Origin: Uloborus plumipes
Lineage: Eukaryota; Arthropoda; Arachnida; Araneae; Uloboridae
Length of the DNA stretch: 64,000 nucleotides
Reading direction: 5' to 3'
Assembly: GCA_038373865.1 (NCBI GenBank)
Contig: JAXGGA010002999.1
Location: 1 to 64,000 of the forward strand
The translations under genes were made by a program, and so were the position numbers. The notes under the pieces were generated by a model that was not told the origin of the DNA, ran no database searches, and saw only the letters and a list, made by a program, of their open reading frames with translations. The first letter of the stretch is position 1, and every line of letters starts with the position of its first letter. Shown here in pieces: positions 59,063 to 64,000 of this stretch.

Positions 59063-61845
59063 GAGACTAAAGAAGAAATATTTAAAATAAATGCCTTGTT
59101 TTGTTATTTATTTTCTGTGCAAAAATATTACCTTATTTAGTACTCATTGTTGTACAGCACAATTATTTTACAATTAAACAATGGAATAATAACGAAACCA
59201 AAACACAATTTAAACAGCAAATATTACATACACATTGCACTTTTCATGTGTTCAATTGAACTTTACTTACAGCACTAATGTTTCACAACAAATCACCCTT
59301 TTAAATACAGAAATGCTGCTATAAAAGCATGTTAGGGCTTTGAACTCGCAAGATTTTACCCATTCATATACCATGCAAAACGCACATCGCACAGCAGGGT
59401 ATACTGTCAATATCAACATCCCTGTGAAATGACCTCATAATACTAATTTTTACTCATTAAAAATCTTTCAAAGCATCCAAAGAATTTTTCACTTTAAAAA
59501 ATAAAGACGAAATGTAATTTAAACACAATAAAAAAACGGTTCGTAGAGAAATTTGACAATGTATATTTAATTGGGAATATTTAAACTTACAAAGTACTTA
59601 AACGAAAGTGTGCATATTAAAGTATTTCATTTTAAATTTGAAATATATCGATGGTTTATATTAGACTGTAAACCAACTAATTCCACGCATTTGCAAAAAT
59701 AAGTTCTTTCTTCCTTATATTGGTTATTTTTTTAAGCTACATCAATAGAAAAAACTAATAACTCTAAATGTTTTCTACAAATAGAAAAATTCCTTAAATT
59801 AAAAATAGCTACCTATCTAGCTTTCTATACAGCTAGCAAGTTATTATTACTTCCTGAACAGTTACTTATCATGGAATCAGCTTGTTTACAATATAAAATA
59901 CCAATATGTGACTCAATTAAAGAAACATATAAAAAGTAAATATAACTTTTATTATTTAAATGATGTGAATCGGGAAAAAATGAAAAAAAAATACTTTCAT
60001 CATTTCATTATTTCTTCTTAGTATTCTAATCTACAATTGGATTTTAATGATGAAAAAAAATGACTTGATGAAATAAATAAAGAAGATGAAAGATGAAATA
60101 AATAAATTTTGATTAAAAAAAAGACCAAAAAAATTAAGTCACGTCAACACATTTTTAACTTTTATTGCAAAAAATCATGTAAATTTAGCATAAATGTTCA
60201 TAAAAGTTGAGGGAACAGACGTAAATCCAATCACACCATGTTCATGAGCGTACGTTACTTTCATACGTTAAGAAGCGTTTTCTTAAAAAACGTAATGTTC
60301 GTTTCTTTTCTGGACAATTGCCAACATTCTTATGCAAAGGATGAGAAGAGCTAAGACAAACATTTTCGTTGTGCAAGTAATTCACTAGCTGAATATTTAT
60401 TTTGGCTCAACGGTTCGCAATTTCCTGTTTTTATTTTTTCCGGAGAAATAGACATTTTTTTTTCTCTCTAAACAGTCTTCTTCAACCTTCTATTGTATGC
60501 CACCATCTTTTATGCAGCTTGTATAGTTAAGTTCAAAGAAATCATTAAAATCACTTAACTAACAACATATTTCCAGAAACTAGGTACGTTATATGAATCG
60601 GACATGAAGAATACAAAAAATGTAGTTCATTTTTTCTTTGTTTTGCGCACATGTTAAAACATCGTGCATCGTATGATTAGATTTTTCTTAAAATAAAAAA
60701 TAAGAGAGAGAGAGAGAAAGAAGGAAAAAAATATTGAGTACGTGTCCGGATATTGTAGATGAAAACAAATTTTTATTCTACTTTTTAAGAATAAAACACA
60801 GATATTGAGAAAAAAAAAAGCTGTCTGAAGCTTTTCATAAACAAAGACATCATACCATTACAAACTAATGATAATAATCATCAAATTAAAAATGAATAAA
60901 TAAAAATATAAGTAAATAAACATTCATTAACAAATCATAAATAAAAAGAACTAAATAAACAGGGAAATTTCTGAAAAAGTTTTAAAATCTTCCTCTTTAG
61001 TACAATTTAGAGAGAAGATGAGTTTTATGAGATTTACTTCAAAGTTAGTTACAGATTTAGAAAAGACTTCCCAGAAACATTTTTTGTCTGCGACTAACGC
61101 TAAGCCAAAATGTGACATTAAGCTTTTTCTTAATTTTATCTAGCAACATGGCAGTGTCCAAAGTAAATCCTATGCTTTTGTATAATATGAATGATACAAT
61201 GTATAATATAATACATTTTCAACACTTTAACTTAACTTGGAATTGGAAATGCGAACAGAGTCAATGTATCTAAAATATCATTAACTGTTTTGCAAAATTA
61301 CGATCATATTAGATTTAGTGCAGTTAAAATTAATTAGTTCTTATTTTTTCAAATTGTACAGAGTAGCAGTTGGTTCTGTAAAGCTTAATGTAAAAGTAAC
61401 GTAAGCATTACAAAAATGAATGCACTTGAATGAAACAAATGCACCCGATAAAGGTTTCGACTTTACAATGAAAAAATCAAACATATGTTTATGCAACCTT
61501 TTAAGTCCTCAGCTAAAATGTTGATGATAACTTTAAATGCCTAGAAATGTTAAAGAAACTTAATACTGTTTTATCCAATTATTTAAAAAGAGAGAAAAAT
61601 TCCGAAGTCCGCTTTGTTATGCATTCCTAATGCAATTTATGAGATTGAGAATCCTCTTTTCTTCTATGGAAGTAACTTCCAGAAGGTTAAACTTAAATAA
61701 GATGAAGTGGAAAATTATTACGTGGGCACGCTTAGAAATATAAATTATCCTCAATATCGGAGACGAAGAGCAAAAATTAAAAAAAGAAGGTTTCACACGC
61801 AGGGCAAAAATAAAAGTACCGAACATGAATTCTTTCTGATATATC
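59063..61845. other. AT-rich upstream region of the channel gene, no feature
   Basis: No mobile element or ORF is recognised in 2.8 kb, which contrasts with the dense repeats to the left. A (GA)n tract lies at 60704-60722. Regulatory sequence for the channel gene may lie here, but nothing specific can be read. Confidence 0.45.
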
Positions 61846-62189
61846 CGCGTCAAGGACATCTGCGTTTTACCCCGACCACCACAGAAGGAAAAATTCCCTC
61901 TCTCGAGAATCCCCAATTCAGTCCGCGTCTGCGCAACTCCGCCGCCGCCATACCCCGATCGCCGCGAATCCAAACAGAAGAGAGAGACGACGGAGAAGGC
62001 GAGAGAAGCAGAGAGAATGTGAAGCCGAGAGAGGAGAGAAGCGTGGGCGTGTGCGTGCGTGTGCTGTGAGATCCTCCATGTCGGGCACCATCCCCAGCCA
62101 CGGCTAGCGTTGGGGTGACCGCGGGCTTCGTGGGGGCCGCTCTGGGCGGCTCGGGGGTCCCCTCGGGCACGGGTCCGCCGCCCCTGCGC
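61846..62189 (+). promoter_or_regulatory. GC-rich 5' region / probable 5' UTR of the SK channel gene
   Basis: Base composition shifts sharply from AT-rich to GC-rich with many CpGs, a purine-rich GAGAGA stretch (61978-62042) and GTGCGTGCGTGTG. GAGA-type elements are common near arthropod promoters. A 9-codon upstream ORF (ATG 62078, stop 62105-62107) precedes the main frame. No TATA box is clear and the start site cannot be placed. Confidence 0.5.
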
Positions 62190-62468
62190 ATGCACGGCGC
62201 CATCCGACGCCTCAAGGAGATGGGCGCGAGCAGCGTGAACCTGGCGGCGGCGGCGGAAGAGGGCGGCGCGGCGCCAGCTGCGGTGCGGCGCCGCCGCCAC
62301 TCCTCTGCCGCCCAGCACCGGCCCAGCGTGGGCTACCGCCTGGGGCGGCGGAAAGCGCTGTTCGAGAAGAGGCGCAGGGTCAGTGATTACGCCCTCATCA
62401 TGGCCATCTTCGGGATTGCGGTCATGGTGGCAGAGACTGAATTCTCAGCTGCTGGGATATATGGAAAG
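62190..62468 (+). CDS. SK: Small-conductance Ca2+-activated K+ (SK) channel, first coding exon
   Basis: SK channels are tetrameric plasma-membrane potassium channels gated by constitutively bound calmodulin; they produce after-hyperpolarisation in neurons and muscle. The exon encodes 93 residues. The cytosolic N-terminus is Arg- and Ala-rich ([10 protein letters not shown]), then comes the family signature [20 protein letters not shown], which leads into transmembrane segment S1 ([16 protein letters not shown]) and [10 protein letters not shown]. The exon ends at AAG|GTAAGA (62468/62469), phase 0. The frame is open upstream to 62070 without another ATG, so the start at 62190 is inferred; a further upstream exon joining at 62070-62189 is possible. 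S2-S6, the pore and the calmodulin-binding domain lie beyond the window, so the first intron exceeds 1.5 kb. Family identity is strong; the exact start is not. Confidence 0.9.
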
Positions 62469-64000
62469 GTAAGAAGGCTTCGTTTATTTTTCAACCAGAC
62501 ATGTGTACTTCACTTCATTTCACTCCTCGAGAGGCCACAGTACCTGTCATTGCTGTTACTTATCCTAATGCGGCACCCTCGAGGCTTTTTATCGAACAAT
62601 TATGACAATTACAACATTTAATATTCACTAAAACATAAAACGATTACAACAAATAGCTACACGAATCATAAAACAATTGCAAAATATAGTGACACAAAAG
62701 CACAAGGTAATTGAAACATATAACTAAACTAAGTTCTCTTAACAAAAATACTGTCAGCAAGATTAGACATTATGAATGGTGGTAATACATTGTTAGATTT
62801 AAGGAGTGCGGTATGCATTAAGCGCTTCCCAGGCATGTGTACTACCATGCTAAACATAGAAACCGTATCTGCACTTTTTATCAAAATTGAACCATCGTCA
62901 TTAGGTGGTTCTATCTAACACATTTTACTTGAATACCACGTTATATGCTCATCTATAAGTAAAACATATTTTTGGAAGAAAAAATTGGAAAAAACGACAT
63001 CTAAATGAACTATAGTGAGCCCTAAAGTTTCGACAAACAGTACCTCATTTGGAGCTCAACCGCAAATATGTCTTTTGTGCTTAGCACGGCAGTATACTGC
63101 CCTAAGCAGACGCACAACAGTATATGCAAAATATTCGTTTTTCATTTTAGTCATATATTTTACTTCAGCTTTATTTCAGAAGCATGCTTATTTAGTTTCC
63201 GCTGAAAATAACGCATGAAAAGAACTTCAAATTCTAACACTTTTCTAGATCGTGTAGGATTAAAAACTGGTTCTCTTCCAATATTTCAAAAGCTTACTTT
63301 TGTAGATACTAGCGCTTACCTTGCCCACAGCAGTATATGCATATATATATTCGGTAGTCTAAATTGTTTGCCCTCTTATCCCCATTATCAAAACATCAGA
63401 TTTTAAAGTCTGCTGAAATTTCAAGAAAGTCACAAAATCTAGAGAGTTTGCATAAGAAATGGAAGACATTTTTCAAACGTTTTGCTTTTGCAGATGGTGA
63501 AATAACGTGATGCCTTCAACTTCTCTCTAAGTCTTTAAATCATCGCGGCTTTTCTTAAATTTAGCAGACTCAAATAATTAATGCATTGAAAATGTCTCAG
63601 TGTGCTCTTTCGATTGCTACCAATTTGCATTTTTTTCATTATTACACTATTCGTGTGGTTCTTTGATCAAAGTTGTTGAAATTCACCTTAGCTGAGCCAA
63701 CGTCTAAAACGGTTAAGAACAAAATATGCAGAATAGGTTGCTGTATTCAAGCATTAAAACACATTTTTTTTTTTGCTTGAAGTATGTCGTTGTTATAAAG
63801 CAGAGAGTAACCGCCTCAGAGCAAGGGCTAAGGCAGAAACATGCAATACACCGCCAACTCGTTCATTTCGATCCATGGACTGCAGTTTCGGGCTTATTAT
63901 GCCCTCATCACTTCACACTTCACACTCTCCAGGGTCCCCCGTACCTACCACAACTTCGTGGTTTAACCGGGATAGGGCCCTGAAGAGCGCTCTGTTCTTA
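62469..64000 (+). other. First intron of the SK channel gene (partial)
   Basis: The intron starts GTAAGA and no matching S2 exon is found before the edge. It is AT-rich with chance ORFs. The last 90 bp are a dispersed repeat also seen at 16880. Confidence 0.75.
63910..64000. repeat. Dispersed repeat shared with 16880-16965
   Basis: AGGGTCCCCCGTACCTACCA and GGGCCCTGAAGAGCGCTCT align with AGGGTCCCCTATACTTACCA and GGCCCCTGAAGAGCGTTCT at 16897-16962, same orientation, about three-quarters identical. The repeat is cut by the window edge. Confidence 0.6.

Noticed and set aside
61707..62069. 120-codon plus-strand ORF upstream of the SK exon
   Set aside because: Lies in the probable 5' UTR, is Arg/Glu-rich from the GAGA tract and ends just before the uORF; possible uORF but no protein family.
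61617..62318. 233-codon minus-strand ORF
   Set aside because: Antisense to the GC-rich SK exon and its 5' region; open because of GC bias.

Overview
This window looks like non-coding, transposon-filled DNA from a large, AT-rich animal genome. It ends in the first recognisable coding exon of a neuronal ion-channel gene. Intron-exon structure, Helitrons, Tc1/mariner, pogo, piggyBac and hAT relics, long microsatellites and the absence of any operon-like gene packing point to a eukaryote. The channel exon is closest to arthropod SK channels as I remember them. An arthropod, possibly a spider or other chelicerate, is my best guess, but the species cannot be fixed from the sequence.

Layout. 1-6745: a stack of mobile elements. 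The 3' end of one Helitron, a complete minus-strand Helitron (573-2201) and a 4.4 kb foldback element with ~515 bp inverted arms (2249-6652) are separated by long TA runs. The foldback holds a nested Helitron-like element with a 142 bp tandem repeat, and a near-perfect 52 bp-arm palindrome. 9200-13000: a small MITE and two non-autonomous DNA elements with GGGC-type termini and 4 bp target duplications, each carrying its own iterated internal motif. 17719-19464: a complete plus-strand Helitron; a ~230 bp Helitron lies at 21080-21307. 24468-26466: a palindromic mariner-type MITE and a TTAA-flanked piggyBac-like element that retains a possible mini first exon. 28746-31360: large hairpins and two copies of a tRNA-like dispersed repeat. 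32377-34013: an inverted-repeat element built around a GTTACCGATCTGA motif. 34086-36819: an old Tc1-like element interrupted by a nearly intact Tc1/mariner element whose DDE spacing is DD36E and whose transposase carries one stop codon. 38400-56500: eight copies (with one at 19.9 kb) of one MITE family made of ACTGTAAAA hairpins, plus a hAT MITE with a perfect 8 bp duplication, a 140 bp degenerate tandem array, pogo-like and Tc1 transposase fossils and a Harbinger-like MITE. 58635-59062: the 3' end of a non-LTR retrotransposon ORF2.

62190-62468 is the only host coding exon I can support with confidence: the N-terminus and first transmembrane segment of a small-conductance calcium-activated potassium (SK/KCNN) channel on the plus strand. 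It sits in a GC-rich island and ends at a consensus splice donor; the rest of the gene lies beyond the right edge. Two diverged copies of a 117-120 bp exon-like segment (43.0 and 45.3 kb) are the only other candidate host coding sequence.

The recurrent theme is that several unrelated-looking non-autonomous elements each carry a private 10-15 nt motif repeated many times between their inverted ends. That is the most system-like signal here.
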